Shown here one piece after another: positions 1-9,451 of a stretch of DNA of 64,000 nt. Both the position numbers and the translations under genes were made by a program. Each line of letters opens with the position of its first letter. Position 1 is the first letter of the stretch. The notes under the pieces are model-generated. The model saw only the letters and a list, made by a program, of their open reading frames with translations. It made no database searches and was not told the DNA's origin. Source of the DNA: Acidianus sp. HS-5 (GTDB taxonomy: Archaea; Thermoproteota; Thermoprotei_A; Sulfolobales; Sulfolobaceae); NCBI RefSeq assembly GCF_021655615.1, contig NZ_AP025245.1:434001-498000 (forward strand), written 5' to 3'.

Positions 1-28
1 GGTAAATCAATTTTAATAAAAATAAGGC

Positions 29-1351
29 TTATCTTCTCCTTAGTAACAAGACCACTAGGATCGCTATTACTACGAGCAGTATTACCGTTGCAATGATTAA
101 GTAAGTAAGTAATGAACTAGATGTAGAAGTACTTACGGTTTGGCTGGATTGAGAGGTAGATGACGATTGATAAGTGGGTGTTAATTGAATAGCCGTAACT
201 CCAGATTGTGTGCCTAATACTACCAATGATCCATCATTACTCATTACCATATTGTTTATATTACTCGGCACGGTATACGTTATGGGCGATTCTGTGCCAT
301 TAAAGATTAATAACTTATCACCGCCAAGCTCAGCTACAGCGATAACACTGCCGTCCTCAGATTCAGCAACTGGGGAGTTGCCAAAGCCTAATGGGTATTG
401 CCGGAGTACGGAGCCATCACTATTAATCAAGTATAGGTAACCATTACCTCCAACGTAGGTCTTACTCGCGCCATAGTTTGTGGATACCCAATCAGATCCG
501 TCATTGGGTGCATTAGGACCTGTACTGTAACTCCATAATACATTACCGCTAATGCTTATTAGGTACGCATGATTATGACCGCCAAAAGCATAAGAATTTG
601 CAGAACCGACAACTATATATTGACCGTCTGGACTGAACGAGGCCATATTCGGATCAGCTAAGTTGTTGATGTCCCAAATTACCTGCCCATTGTAAGCATT
701 GAACAATATCACGTAACCACCTGAGGCAAACCCGTTACCAGCAATCATGAGGATGTAATTACCATTGGGAGAAAAGATAGCTTCCTTAGTGCCTAAGAAT
801 TGGGATGTACCGTATGTGTAATTCCAAATAGTACTGCCTGTCACCGCATTAAATACTGTTAAATCGCCGTATGGCTGTCCTGAAAGACCGACTGTGATAA
901 CAGCGACCAATTGCTGATTAGGAGATATAGTAACACAGCCGACACCACGAACCCATGAATAAGGAAAAGTGTAACTCCATAACTTTTCACCGTTAAATGA
1001 ATAGGCATTAACAATACCTTGTCCGCCTGAATTTCCACTTAAACCAATAATTACATAGTTAGGTGAAACTGCTATTGACGTAACCTCCTCAGGTTCACTT
1101 ATACTCCATAATGTCTTAAGACCACCACTTGAAGTCCAAGAAAATAAATAGCCATAGTAATGTCCATTGGAATTAACGCCAACAGCGATTAAGTACTGTC
1201 CGCTAACGGATGTAGGGTACATACTTAAGGCGGTCACTGAACCGATATCCAATGAGGACTGAGTGAAGGCAAAACTAGGCAATACCATGACTAATGGAGA
1301 GATAATTAATGCTATAACCATAAGATATTTAAATAAGGATATTATTATCAC
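29..1351 (-). CDS. Secreted, membrane-anchored beta-propeller surface protein
   Basis: 440 aa. A hydrophobic signal segment covers about residues 1-29. It is followed by repeated WD40/PQQ-like strands carrying motifs such as FSPNGNYIL, FSPDGQYIVVGS and ISPNQQLVAV, a Ser/Thr-rich linker at about 393-412, and a final membrane helix ending in RRR. The layout indicates a propeller displayed outside the cell and held by its C-terminus. No enzymatic residues are apparent, so a binding or adhesion role is inference. The GTG start fits a leaderless transcript, because a TTTAAATAC-like TATA box lies about 26-30 bp upstream. It belongs with the other surface genes at 2.6, 5.6, 11.1 and 15.9 kb but its blades are of a different type. 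Confidence 0.8.
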   Translation of the reverse strand: MIIISLFKYLMVIALIISPLVMVLPSFAFTQSSLDIGSVTALSMYPTSVSGQYLIAVGVNSNGHYYGYLFSWTSSGGLKTLWSISEPEEVTSIAVSPNYVIIGLSGNSGGQGIVNAYSFNGEKLWSYTFPYSWVRGVGCVTISPNQQLVAVITVGLSGQPYGDLTVFNAVTGSTIWNYTYGTSQFLGTKEAIFSPNGNYILMIAGNGFASGGYVILFNAYNGQVIWDINNLADPNMASFSPDGQYIVVGSANSYAFGGHNHAYLISISGNVLWSYSTGPNAPNDGSDWVSTNYGASKTYVGGNGYLYLINSDGSVLRQYPLGFGNSPVAESEDGSVIAVAELGGDKLLIFNGTESPITYTVPSNINNMVMSNDGSLVVLGTQSGVTAIQLTPTYQSSSTSQSSQTVSTSTSSSLLTYLIIATVILLVVIAILVVLLLRRR

Positions 1352-1396
1352 CTATAATCTCATGCTCAATTATAGTATTTAAATTTTTTAGGATTA

Positions 1397-1512
1397 TGCT
1401 TTGTTGTGACAATCAATTTTCTTAGGAATTAATCTCATTAAATTCAAAACAATGCTAACTTAAAAGTAAGTTTTACGTTAGCGTTGATAAAAATTGAATC
1501 TATCACAGAGCA
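1397..1512 (+). repeat. Family A MITE-like element, copy 1
   Basis: Begins TGCTTTGTTG and ends CACAGAGCA, close to the inverted complement of its start. The internal part contains AAAAGTAAGTTTTACGTTAG and GATAAAAATTGAA, shared with the other family A copies. It lies between the surface gene and the zinc-ribbon gene. No target duplication is visible, so it is probably an old insertion. No protein is encoded. Confidence 0.75.
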
Positions 1513-1522
1513 GTCTCAAATC

Positions 1523-2278
1523 TTATAAATAGCTGATTAGCTTTTCCAATTGACTTGCCTCCACCTGCTGTTGCCCTATAACTGAAACACCGTATATGCT
1601 GTTACCGCTAAGTTCTATAATGCTAGATATTGTCTCACAACACGTCTGGGAATAGACTATAACCTCACTGCTGGAGACGTTTGTTATGCTACTGCCACGT
1701 GGTATCCTAAAATAAACCCTACAGAAGATAGCCTGGGCTACACAAGGCTGTGAATAATCATAGTCTACAGTGTGTATCTTTTCTGAATTACCGTTGACAG
1801 TCCCGTCTAAACATTCCACGTACCCGTTTTGTGGGAGTGGCTCGGTCAAGGAGAGTAAACAAACTGTACATGAAGACAGTGGATAAGTTTTAGTACTTCC
1901 GCTCAAATATTTGACGGTGATACTTCCATTACTATTTACCACAAAAGAGTACGAGTGGTCGTCATTAACGCCCCAGCTCCCACCCAGTACTGACGCGGCT
2001 TCTGAAGGCGTTATGAGCTCCGCAGATCTATATAGAGACGATATTACGGCTAATATGGCTATTATCGCTACAATTATAGCCCCTATTGGAATTCCTACTT
2101 TCTTCTTACTTTTACGTTTAGTCCTTGTATAAGGACGTTGTGGAGGGACATAAAGCGGTTGAGGAGTTGTAGGAGGCGGTGTGTTTGGCGGCGGTTGTTG
2201 GAAAGGATAGCCACACCTCATGCAGAATTTAGCATCATCAACGTTAGGATAACCGCACCTAGGACAATATTTAACCAC
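1523..2278 (-). CDS. Zinc-ribbon membrane protein with Cys-rich outer domain
   Basis: 251 aa. An N-terminal zinc ribbon (CPRC at 5-8 and CMRC at 19-22) is followed by a Pro-rich linker at about 27-52, a basic stretch and one membrane helix at about 62-84. The remainder is predicted to lie outside the cell and contains about nine cysteines, including a CC pair, so disulfides are possible. The basic patch before the helix fits a cytoplasmic zinc ribbon. A GAGGTG Shine-Dalgarno stretch a few bases upstream supports the GTG start. I do not recognise the outer domain. The zinc ribbon plus membrane layout recurs at 7842-9050, but the two proteins are not otherwise similar. Confidence 0.7.
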   Translation of the reverse strand: MVKYCPRCGYPNVDDAKFCMRCGYPFQQPPPNTPPPTTPQPLYVPPQRPYTRTKRKSKKKVGIPIGAIIVAIIAILAVISSLYRSAELITPSEAASVLGGSWGVNDDHSYSFVVNSNGSITVKYLSGSTKTYPLSSCTVCLLSLTEPLPQNGYVECLDGTVNGNSEKIHTVDYDYSQPCVAQAIFCRVYFRIPRGSSITNVSSSEVIVYSQTCCETISSIIELSGNSIYGVSVIGQQQVEASQLEKLISYL

Positions 2279-2335
2279 TTTACCACCTCTGACTAAAAAT
2301 AATATTTATCGCTTAATAAATATTATGATTTATTA

Positions 2336-2464
2336 TGCTTTGTTGGACTCTTCAATTTTCTTAGGTGTTAATCTCGTAAATTTTTCTTAAATTCTAGATC
2401 ATATGTAGAATTAAAAGTAAGTTTTACGTGAATTTTGATAAAAATTGAAGTACTCCACAAAGCA
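2336..2464 (+). repeat. Family A MITE-like element, copy 2
   Basis: This 129-bp copy has good inverted ends, TGCTTTGTTGG at the left and CCACAAAGCA at the right. The similarity continues inward on both sides as CTTCAATTTT and its complement AAAATTGAAG. The sequence closely matches the copies at 5430 and 14521. It lies between two minus-strand genes. The flanks show no clear target duplication. Confidence 0.85.
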
Positions 2465-2583
2465 TGGTTTTGATCATTTTTGGCTAATGTCATCATTTAT
2501 CTCAAAAAAGAGATTCCCATACTGACTTTTAACGTTTCCTCCTTAAACAGAAAAGAAAAAGTTGGAAAAATGTTGTTTTGACT

Positions 2584-4014
2584 TTACCTCTTCCTAAATA
2601 GTATTATTACGACAGCAACTACTGCGGCAACTATTACTACACCTATTATTATGTACGTCGTGAGAAGTGTACTTGAAGGTGATATAGTAGTTATGGGCGT
2701 AATAGGCGTGGTAGAAGTCGTTGTCGTGGTAGAAGTCGTTGTTGATGTAGTAGGTTGCACTGAAGTTGTCGTAGTGCTAGTTTGTGTAGTAGTACTAGAA
2801 GTTGTAGTAGTACTCGTTGTCGTCGTAGTAGTTATTTGTGTGAACGTTATGTTTATAACTACGTTTAAGTTATCTACTGTCACTTTCCCGGATGATGTGG
2901 AGATAGTATAACCCTCAATGGGGGTGACGGTGTATGTGTAAACACCGTTAGGCACTTCAAATACTATAGTATTTGTAGTAGATGTCTTTGTAACACTGCC
3001 CAAAGTAACTGACCAAGGAGTACCTTGGGGTAAACCGCTTTCGACGAAAGTGACAGAGTAATATACCACTTGACTTGATGCAGCAATTATACTTATAGAC
3101 CCAGAACTACAATCCGTGACATATAAATAGCCGTTATTAGGATCATAGGCTATTTCATGCGGATTATATCCTACTGGTATGGTAGTGATTACTGAGTTGT
3201 TCGTAGGATCTATCACAGACACAGAGCCAGAATCAACATTCGCAACGTATAAGTAGCCGTTATTGGGGTCATAGGTTATTCCTTTTGGACCACTTCCTAC
3301 TTTTATTGTTGAAATAACTGAGTTGTTTGTAGGATTTATCACGGATACAGAGCCAGAAAGCCAATTCGTGACGTATAAGTAACCATTACTGGGATCATAG
3401 GCTATCCCATATGGAAAACATCCAACTCCTATTGTGGTGATTACTGAGTTGTTCGTAGGATTTATCACGGATACGGAGTCAGAACCACAATCAGTGACGT
3501 ATAAGTAGCCGTTATTGGGGTCATAAGTTATTCCTTTTGGACCACTTCCTACTCCTATTGAGGTGATTACTGAGTTGTTTGTAGGATTTATCACAGATAC
3601 GGAGTCAGAACCAAAATTCGTAACGTACAAATAGCCGTTATTGGGGTCATAGGCTATCCCGTATGGCCTATATCCTACTTTTATTGTTGAAATAACTGAG
3701 TTGTTCGTAGGATCTATCACGGATACGGAGCTAGAACAATAATCCGTGACGTACAAGTAACCATTACTTTGGTCATAAACTATTCCTGCCGGGTCAATTC
3801 CTAAATCCGGACCGCAATAGTTACCTTTAATCAACGTGTTATTAAATAACAAGAGGGTACATTTAACGTAGCCGGCGCTTGAGTTGTTGCTCGTTGCGTT
3901 AGTCTCACCGTGACCCACTAACGTCACAGGAGTAATAACTGAAACTAATAAAGCCAGGGAGAGTATGAGGTTAATTACGAATTTTTTCTCAACTTTATAA
4001 CCTTTTAATACCAT
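2584..4014 (-). CDS. Six-repeat beta-propeller surface protein with membrane anchor
   Basis: 476 aa. The order is a signal segment at about 12-35, six tandem blades of about 42 residues with the pattern YDPNNGYLYVT...SVSVINPTNNSVI, one ESGLPQGTPWSVTL module at about 330-395, a long Thr/Ser stalk, and a C-terminal membrane helix ending RKR. These are YVTN/NHL-like propeller repeats, and the N-terminal segment probably completes the ring. The product is expected to stand on the cell surface. Its first 80 residues and upstream DNA are almost identical to those of the oppositely oriented gene at 15897-18335, but it has six repeats where that gene has fourteen. Ligand unknown. Confidence 0.85.
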   Translation of the reverse strand: MVLKGYKVEKKFVINLILSLALLVSVITPVTLVGHGETNATSNNSSAGYVKCTLLLFNNTLIKGNYCGPDLGIDPAGIVYDQSNGYLYVTDYCSSSVSVIDPTNNSVISTIKVGYRPYGIAYDPNNGYLYVTNFGSDSVSVINPTNNSVITSIGVGSGPKGITYDPNNGYLYVTDCGSDSVSVINPTNNSVITTIGVGCFPYGIAYDPSNGYLYVTNWLSGSVSVINPTNNSVISTIKVGSGPKGITYDPNNGYLYVANVDSGSVSVIDPTNNSVITTIPVGYNPHEIAYDPNNGYLYVTDCSSGSISIIAASSQVVYYSVTFVESGLPQGTPWSVTLGSVTKTSTTNTIVFEVPNGVYTYTVTPIEGYTISTSSGKVTVDNLNVVINITFTQITTTTTTSTTTTSSTTTQTSTTTTSVQPTTSTTTSTTTTTSTTPITPITTISPSSTLLTTYIIIGVVIVAAVVAVVIILFRKR

Positions 4015-4108
4015 AGGTAAACTTTTTTGTTTAGGTTATTAAACGTTTCGAAAATTTAAGCATCACTTACTCCACGAGCAGTTCAAGTCCACAAGTTAAG
4101 TTTATTAG
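4015..4108 (-). promoter_or_regulatory. Duplicated promoter region of propeller gene (inverted copy of 15803-15896)
   Basis: Read on the minus strand, these 94 bp match the DNA upstream of the gene at 15897 with one mismatch that I can see (aaacg versus aaatg). A GTTTAATAAC TATA-like element lies about 30 bp before the ATG. The two genes should therefore respond to the same signals. Confidence 0.7.
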
Positions 4109-4133
4109 CCATGTAGATATCCCTTAGCGGGAG

Positions 4134-4412
4134 TGTTCTCATGCAGTCATCTTATTCGATAAGTTGTAGTGAAATTATTAGTATGGTTAGAAATGCCTTC
4201 TTTAAACGATAATTTACTCCATAACTAATTTAATGAGGAAGTTCTGGACTTAGAGGACAGTTAAAGAGTACTGTTCTAAATATTATCTGTACTATGATTT
4301 ACTCTTGATAAAGAACGTCGTTAAGCGGGATTTATTTAAGGGTAGTACAATATATTTCGCTCATGATATAATATCGCTCTAAACTATAGAATAAGATGTC
4401 TGCATGAGAACA
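4134..4412 (+). repeat. Family B MITE-like element, full-length copy (279 bp)
   Basis: The left end TGTTCTCATGCAGTCATCTT and the reverse complement of the right end, TGTTCTCATGCAGACATCTT, match over about 29 bp with few differences. The element therefore has long terminal inverted repeats and no significant ORF. It is the reference copy for the partial and interrupted copies at 7.6, 9.1, 14.8 and 18.4 kb. The flanks show no clear target duplication. The rest of the gap from 4413 to 4518 holds nothing I recognise. Confidence 0.85.
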
Positions 4413-4518
4413 TCCTTGGTCTGCCGAAAAAGACAAGTATCTCTCAAATTGCACATACGTATTTCAGCAGAGAACCTCGCCCTTAAACCTCAGAAAGTGC
4501 AAATATATTTTGCCAAAT

Positions 4519-5277
4519 TTACATAGAAAACCAGAATTTTATCGATCTAAAACTTGGAATTTTTATAATCTCCACTTCATGATACGTCTTTCCTTGATTT
4601 TCCTTTACTATTTTAACACCTGGAAGGTATTCCAGTCTGACGGACTTTATTACTTTTTTGTCGCTTTTAGTTAAGTAAGTCTTAGCGTTAAATAGCATAG
4701 TATAGCTAAATGGTTCTACAATAAAATAGTCCAAGGGAGGGAAGTACTTTAGGTAGAACTCGTACTCATAAGTGAAAGTATCTCCCGGTTTAATTTCAAC
4801 ATCGGTATCAAAGTGGAATATGTAATAATTATCGATAGTTTTCTCTAAGTATATCTCCTTATGTTCTTTCCCATCATATTTAAATGGTTTATCCAGATCT
4901 ATATCTCCGAAAAGCTTGACTATAACTCCTTTAAAAGATAATGTAGAGTTATTATATTCTTTGATTCTGAGCGAATGCTTCATTATTATACATTTATCAT
5001 TAACATTAACTATTTCATTTATAACGTTATATTCTAGAAAAATTATATAATCTTGTAACACGGTATAACCATATTCTCCAAGGCCTAGTTCTTTACACTC
5101 AGCTAATAAGCCGAGCGTTTTCCCTCTTTTCAATAAGTTTGTAAGAGCTTGGGGATGAAACCCGGTCTCCCTTTTTATATCGGAAAAAGTAATACAAAGG
5201 GAAGAGCTACGGTAAATTAAATTATCAATTACCTCAACAACTTTTCTCAAGTTCTCTTCGACATTTGAATACCCCAT
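4519..5277 (-). CDS. Hypothetical protein with N-terminal winged-helix-like region
   Basis: 252 aa. Residues about 20-60 (FSDIKRETGFHPQALTNLLK) look like a helix-turn-helix segment of a winged-helix domain. The remaining 180 residues are rich in beta strands, with alternating charged and aromatic positions and no Cys pair or catalytic motif. It may be a DNA-binding regulator with a ligand-sensing C-terminal domain. That role is inference; the family is not recognised. The gene stands alone between repeat-filled gaps. Confidence 0.6.
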   Translation of the reverse strand: MGYSNVEENLRKVVEVIDNLIYRSSSLCITFSDIKRETGFHPQALTNLLKRGKTLGLLAECKELGLGEYGYTVLQDYIIFLEYNVINEIVNVNDKCIIMKHSLRIKEYNNSTLSFKGVIVKLFGDIDLDKPFKYDGKEHKEIYLEKTIDNYYIFHFDTDVEIKPGDTFTYEYEFYLKYFPPLDYFIVEPFSYTMLFNAKTYLTKSDKKVIKSVRLEYLPGVKIVKENQGKTYHEVEIIKIPSFRSIKFWFSM

Positions 5278-5429
5278 AAATTATAGTTTGTAACCTACTA
5301 TTTTTAATTTTTTGGTCACTGTATTTTTTCTGTACGTTGTTTACTCATATTGTAATGGGACTCTAATTACCGTCTTTAACGTTGATAATTATTTCTGATA
5401 GATATTTTATAATGTTTCACTGTTTTGTG

Positions 5430-5557
5430 GCTTTGTTGGACTCTTCAATTTTCTTAGGTGTTAATCTCGTTAATTTTTCTTAAATTCTAAATCAAACGTT
5501 AAATTAAAAGTAAGTTTTACGCTGACTTTGATAAAAATTGAACTATCCCACAAAGCA
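5430..5557 (+). repeat. Family A MITE-like element, copy 3
   Basis: Starts GGCTTTGTTGG and ends CCCACAAAGCA, with an interior almost identical to the copy at 2336. It lies just upstream of the propeller gene at 5603, with its right end only 45 bp from that gene's start, so it could contribute to or displace promoter sequence. The preceding TGTTTTGTGG looks like a second, partial family A end. Confidence 0.85.
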
Positions 5558-5602
5558 CTGAATGACGTAACGTTTAAATATTAAAAAATATAGTGAAGTA
5601 TA

Positions 5603-7213
5603 ATGATAGAAGATTATAAAGTTAGGAAAATAGCTGTAGCTAATTTAATAATCTTAGTCACCCTTTTAGTATCAATAACTACTCCTGCAATATTATTTAT
5701 AGGTCACGCTGATACGACCACAAGCAATGGACAATCTATCGCGGGTTACGTTAAGTATACCTTATTACTCTACGATAACGTACTCATCGACGGCAACTAT
5801 AACGGTACTTATTTAGGCATTGGCCCTTCAGGGATAGCCTACGATCCAAATAACGGATACTTTTACGTTGCAGATTCTGCGTCTTGTAACGTATCTGTTA
5901 TTGACCCAGTTAACAATTCAGTCTTAGACACAATAAGAGTTGGATTTGGACCTTATGGAGTGGTATATGAACCATACGTCAAATATATATACGTTACAGA
6001 TTATGAGTCTTGCACAGTAACGGTTATTAATCCTTACCTTAGAAATGAACTCGTCTGTACGATAAATGTAGGACCGGGTCCGTATGGGATAGCTTATATT
6101 CCACCAGGTACTCCATTAGGTGGATACTATGGAAGTTTGATTATTACACATTATGGGTCAGTAGTACAGGGTACTACTACCATAACGTGGATCTTTAATA
6201 TTGGTTTATCTCCTGCTGCTGGGACCTCTGGTACCACAGATTTGGGAATTATACCATGTTCGCTGGGAATATTTTATGATCCTAGCAACAATCTCATATA
6301 TGTTACAGATTTTGGAAATAACACCTTAACTGTTATCGGTTCCTCCTTTTCTTCCGGTTTATATGTTAAAGCTATAATAGGTGTCGGTTCAGGTCCTTAC
6401 GCAATAGCACAAGACCCAACTGACGGATATTTGTACGTTACAAATTCTAGGTCTAATACGGTGTCAGTTATTGACCCTATCAACAACTCTGTCATAGATA
6501 GTATAAAAGTAGGGCTTGACCCTCATGGAGTAGCGTACGATCCAAGCAATGGGTACATATATGTTGCAGACTATGGGTCTAATGCGTTATCTGTCATTGA
6601 GCCTATGAATAACTCCGTCATAGCAACAATACAGGTTGGGTCAAACCCCTGCCAGATAGCCTACGATCCTAATAACGGGTACTTATACGTCACAGACCGC
6701 GGATCCGGTTCTATAAGCGTAATATCTACAGTAGTTCCGTCTGTGGCATACCAGATCACTTTCACAGAATCAGGATTACCTCCTGGGACTCTGTGGTCAG
6801 TTACCTTAAACGGCATTACAGAAACGTCTAAAACTAACACTATAACTTTCAACGAACCAAACGGAGTTTATGAATACACTGTCACACCGTTCCAAGATTA
6901 TACGGTTTCGCCGTCATCAGGTAAAATAACTGTAAGCAATTCCAACGTTATCCAGCAAATAGTCTTTACTCAAGTATCTACTGGCCAGACATCTACTAGT
7001 ACTTCAACGCAGAGTACTCCAAGTAGCACTTCAACGTTGCCTATCACCAGAACTTCAACCAGTCAGACATCAACGTCGTCAAGCCAACCTGCTGTTATAC
7101 CTAATATAACCACTATTACGGGTGTGTCTATCACCTACATCTTATTAGGTGCTATGATGATAATAATCTTATTATTAGTAGTAATAATGATACTGGTCTT
7201 GAGAAGACATTAG
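5603..7213 (+). CDS. Seven-bladed beta-propeller surface protein with membrane anchor
   Basis: 536 aa. A signal segment at about 10-36 precedes seven blades. Blades 1 and 5-7 keep the YDPNNGYLYV...SVIDPINNSVI pattern, while 2-4 are diverged and one carries a long insertion. An ESGLPPGTLWSVTL module follows at about 388-452, then a Ser/Thr stalk and a C-terminal helix ending LRRH. It is the more diverged third member of the family found at 2584 and 15897. Seven blades are a complete standard ring, which helps in reading the six- and fourteen-repeat relatives. Surface binding is likely; the ligand is unknown. Confidence 0.85.
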   Translation: MIEDYKVRKIAVANLIILVTLLVSITTPAILFIGHADTTTSNGQSIAGYVKYTLLLYDNVLIDGNYNGTYLGIGPSGIAYDPNNGYFYVADSASCNVSVIDPVNNSVLDTIRVGFGPYGVVYEPYVKYIYVTDYESCTVTVINPYLRNELVCTINVGPGPYGIAYIPPGTPLGGYYGSLIITHYGSVVQGTTTITWIFNIGLSPAAGTSGTTDLGIIPCSLGIFYDPSNNLIYVTDFGNNTLTVIGSSFSSGLYVKAIIGVGSGPYAIAQDPTDGYLYVTNSRSNTVSVIDPINNSVIDSIKVGLDPHGVAYDPSNGYIYVADYGSNALSVIEPMNNSVIATIQVGSNPCQIAYDPNNGYLYVTDRGSGSISVISTVVPSVAYQITFTESGLPPGTLWSVTLNGITETSKTNTITFNEPNGVYEYTVTPFQDYTVSPSSGKITVSNSNVIQQIVFTQVSTGQTSTSTSTQSTPSSTSTLPITRTSTSQTSTSSSQPAVIPNITTITGVSITYILLGAMMIIILLLVVIMILVLRRH

Positions 7214-7254
7214 GTAGTTTAATTAAGTCTGTACCGCAGGAAAACCCATGATTG

Positions 7255-7307
7255 AAATGCCTACAATAGAGAGGACAATGAGTGTCCCTATCATAGAGAA
7301 GGCATTT
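7255..7307 (+). terminator. Imperfect hairpin after the propeller gene
   Basis: AAATGCCT at the left pairs with AGGCATTT at the right. Inside, GGACA and TGTCC form a second stem around ATGAG. The hairpin begins about 40 bp after the stop codon and ends in a short T run. A role in termination or mRNA 3-prime end formation is inference. Confidence 0.35.
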
Positions 7308-7482
7308 TAAGTAAATCCTCTCCTATATTCCTGTCCTCACCCTTTCAGGACTTAACGTAAGGCGGGAGTTTAAGGTAAATCAGTTTTTCTTTAACCGCCT
7401 TTGGCTGTATATACGTTTATAACCATCTGATCCACGTCTATTATAAATACAACAGTTACCATAAAGCAGCAACCTTATTTGC

Positions 7483-7584
7483 AGCTTTGTCAATTTCTTT
7501 AGGCGTTGAGCTTCCAAGTTTTTAAAATTCTAAATCGCGTTAATGAGTTTAACTTTAATAAAAATTGAAATATTCCACAAAGCA
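7483..7584 (+). repeat. Family A MITE-like element, degenerate copy 4
   Basis: The left end is eroded to GCTTTGTCAATTTCTTTAGG and the right end is intact (CCACAAAGCA). The interior is shortened. It abuts the right half of a family B element starting near 7599, suggesting that one inserted into or beside the other. Confidence 0.7.
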
Positions 7585-7598
7585 TGAATTTAGAAAAT

Positions 7599-7752
7599 GT
7601 TAAAGAGTGCTGTTTTAAATATATCAGCACTACGATTTACTCCCAATAGATAACGGTATTGAGCGATGCTTATTTAAGGGGGATACAGTATATTTCGCTC
7701 CTGATATAATATTGCCCTAAATTATCGAATAAGATGACTGTATGAGAGTACA
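7599..7752 (+). repeat. Family B element, right half only
   Basis: Matches the right half of the full copy at 4134, including AGTATATTTCGCTC and the right terminal repeat ATAAGATGACTGTATGAGAG. The left half is missing. It is followed immediately by a right-end fragment of family A at about 7753-7780 (AAAATTGAAGTGACCCACAA), so this gap is a pile-up of broken elements. Confidence 0.7.
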
Positions 7753-7780
7753 ACTCAAAATTGAAGTGACCCACAAAGCA
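7753..7780 (+). repeat. Family A right-end fragment
   Basis: About 28 bp matching only the right terminus of family A (AAAATTGAAG...CCACAAAGCA), directly after the family B fragment and 62 bp before the next gene. Confidence 0.55.
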
Positions 7781-7841
7781 ATAATTTCATATAAGTTTAA
7801 AAATAGGCAAAACTTAAATTAATATGAGGTGAATTAGAGTA

Positions 7842-9050
7842 TTGAAATCGGTTTCCTGGCAAGGTATAGTACCCTATACACGTCAGGAAATCATCAGTAG
7901 GGTAGAACCACTACTTAGCACTAATAATTACAGAATCGACACGTCAAAAACAACAGAAAATACGCTAAGATATGTGGATGGAAGGGAATACAATAAGGTT
8001 CTGTTTATCTTGTTACTTGTGCTTATCCCATTTACATTTGGCATTAGTGGTCTGGTTGCGTTAGTATATTATTTAACTAGAAAAAAGAACGTATTGGAGA
8101 TAACTATAAGGGAAGACCCTAACGGGACCGCAATAATGGGTAATGCTAACGGGGTAGGTGCCATTAGAGTGTTGAGCACTTTGACCCAGATGTTAAGCTC
8201 ATCACTGATGCCGGGCTCATTGCCACCTTTCGTCGTGAACAGCACTCGCTCTTATAGGAAAGTAGTGACTGGCGCATTTCTGCTAGTACTTGGTATAGCC
8301 ATTCTAATATTGGACGCAATATCGATTAAGTGTGGCGGAGTCTTTTTTATCTCGTTAGCTCCATTCGTAGCATCAGCCTACTACTTTAGGCAGTCTGAGA
8401 AGACTTATATAACAAACTTACCTATCTCTTACGTTAATAATCCTCCTCAAAGTAGCAGTCAACAAATACAGGGAGGTACTGGTAATGTGGAAAATAAGAT
8501 TGTTAATTTCTTACCAGACAAGGTATGCCTAAACTGCGGCGCTACAGTTAAAGCGGACATGGCTTTCTGCCCGAACTGCGGTAGCCCAATTGAAAAGGTT
8601 TATGCAATAATCCATAGTCCAAATATATGGCCGGCACACAGACACATTAGAGGTTATGCAATCTTAATAACAGACAAGAGAGTTGCCGGAAGAGGATGGC
8701 ACAAGCTGATGGGTGATATTGCCTATGCCCGATACTATAGCTATTACCTAGCTGGTGCAGAAAACGGGAGAGCCCCACTCTCGATAAGTATAGAAGAATA
8801 CCGTAAGGCGTACGATGAGGCATATAATGTAGCCAAAAAACCCGACTTTTCCCTAGACAAGAGTATGATAACTAGAGTTATTATCAAACCTAAAGGCACT
8901 ATAAGGAATGGCTATATAAACATAGAGTCACCTAACGGTACAGTAAAAATAAATATGACGTTAAAGAAAAAACATTTGAACTACAGGTTCCTTGTATCTG
9001 GATTTAAGGAATTGCTGGGCGATAACGCTGTCATAGAGTTGCAAAAGTAA
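7842..9050 (+). CDS. Membrane protein with internal zinc ribbon
   Basis: 402 aa. There is a soluble N-terminal region, one or two membrane helices at about 52-77, and a helical hairpin at about 142-180. A zinc ribbon follows at about 227-246 (CLNCG and CPNCG), then a soluble C-terminal domain of about 150 residues ending in strands that could form a PH-like fold. The start is TTG, supported by GAGGTGA about 9 bases upstream and the absence of a nearby ATG in frame. The function is not recognised. Zinc ribbons on membrane proteins often mediate protein contacts in archaea, but that is only a general guide here. Confidence 0.65.
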   Translation: MKSVSWQGIVPYTRQEIISRVEPLLSTNNYRIDTSKTTENTLRYVDGREYNKVLFILLLVLIPFTFGISGLVALVYYLTRKKNVLEITIREDPNGTAIMGNANGVGAIRVLSTLTQMLSSSLMPGSLPPFVVNSTRSYRKVVTGAFLLVLGIAILILDAISIKCGGVFFISLAPFVASAYYFRQSEKTYITNLPISYVNNPPQSSSQQIQGGTGNVENKIVNFLPDKVCLNCGATVKADMAFCPNCGSPIEKVYAIIHSPNIWPAHRHIRGYAILITDKRVAGRGWHKLMGDIAYARYYSYYLAGAENGRAPLSISIEEYRKAYDEAYNVAKKPDFSLDKSMITRVIIKPKGTIRNGYINIESPNGTVKINMTLKKKHLNYRFLVSGFKELLGDNAVIELQK

Positions 9051-9135
9051 CGGGAAAGATCAACGTTATAGAATTATTTTCATATTATTTTATCAAATAC
9101 ACTAGTCTATAGACTTAGTAGAAATATTGGGGGAC

Positions 9136-9345
9136 TGTTCTCATGTAGTCATCTTATTCGATAGGTAGTAGTGGAAATCTCGGTATAATGGGAAATGCCT
9201 TCTTTAAACGATAATTGGTATCGTCAACCAATAAGGGGGCGCGGGACTTAGAAGCGTTAAGTAGTGCTATTTTAAATACATTGGCACTACGATCTACTCC
9301 AATAAAAAGCGCCGTTAAAAGAGGCTTATTTAGAGAGTACAATAT
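9136..9345 (+). repeat. Family B element, left part
   Basis: Begins TGTTCTCATGTAGTCATCTT and follows the full copy at 4134 through GAAATGCCTTCTTTAAACGA and the internal ACTACGATCTACTCC region, then loses similarity near 9345. The right terminal repeat is absent. Short open frames on both strands here lie inside the element and are not credible genes. Confidence 0.7.
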
Positions 9346-9451
9346 AAATGAGGGGATTAGTTTTATCAATTTGATTAGTTTACCCCTTTACTTCAATTTA
9401 TAAGTAACTTATTAATGGAGAAGTGTAAGCGTTTTGGAAACACTAGCTTTT

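Noticed and set aside
2651..2911. Val-rich plus-strand ORF
   Set aside because: Antisense of the Thr-rich stalk codons of the propeller gene.
9154..9403. Overlapping ORFs on both strands
   Set aside because: They largely lie within a truncated family B element.
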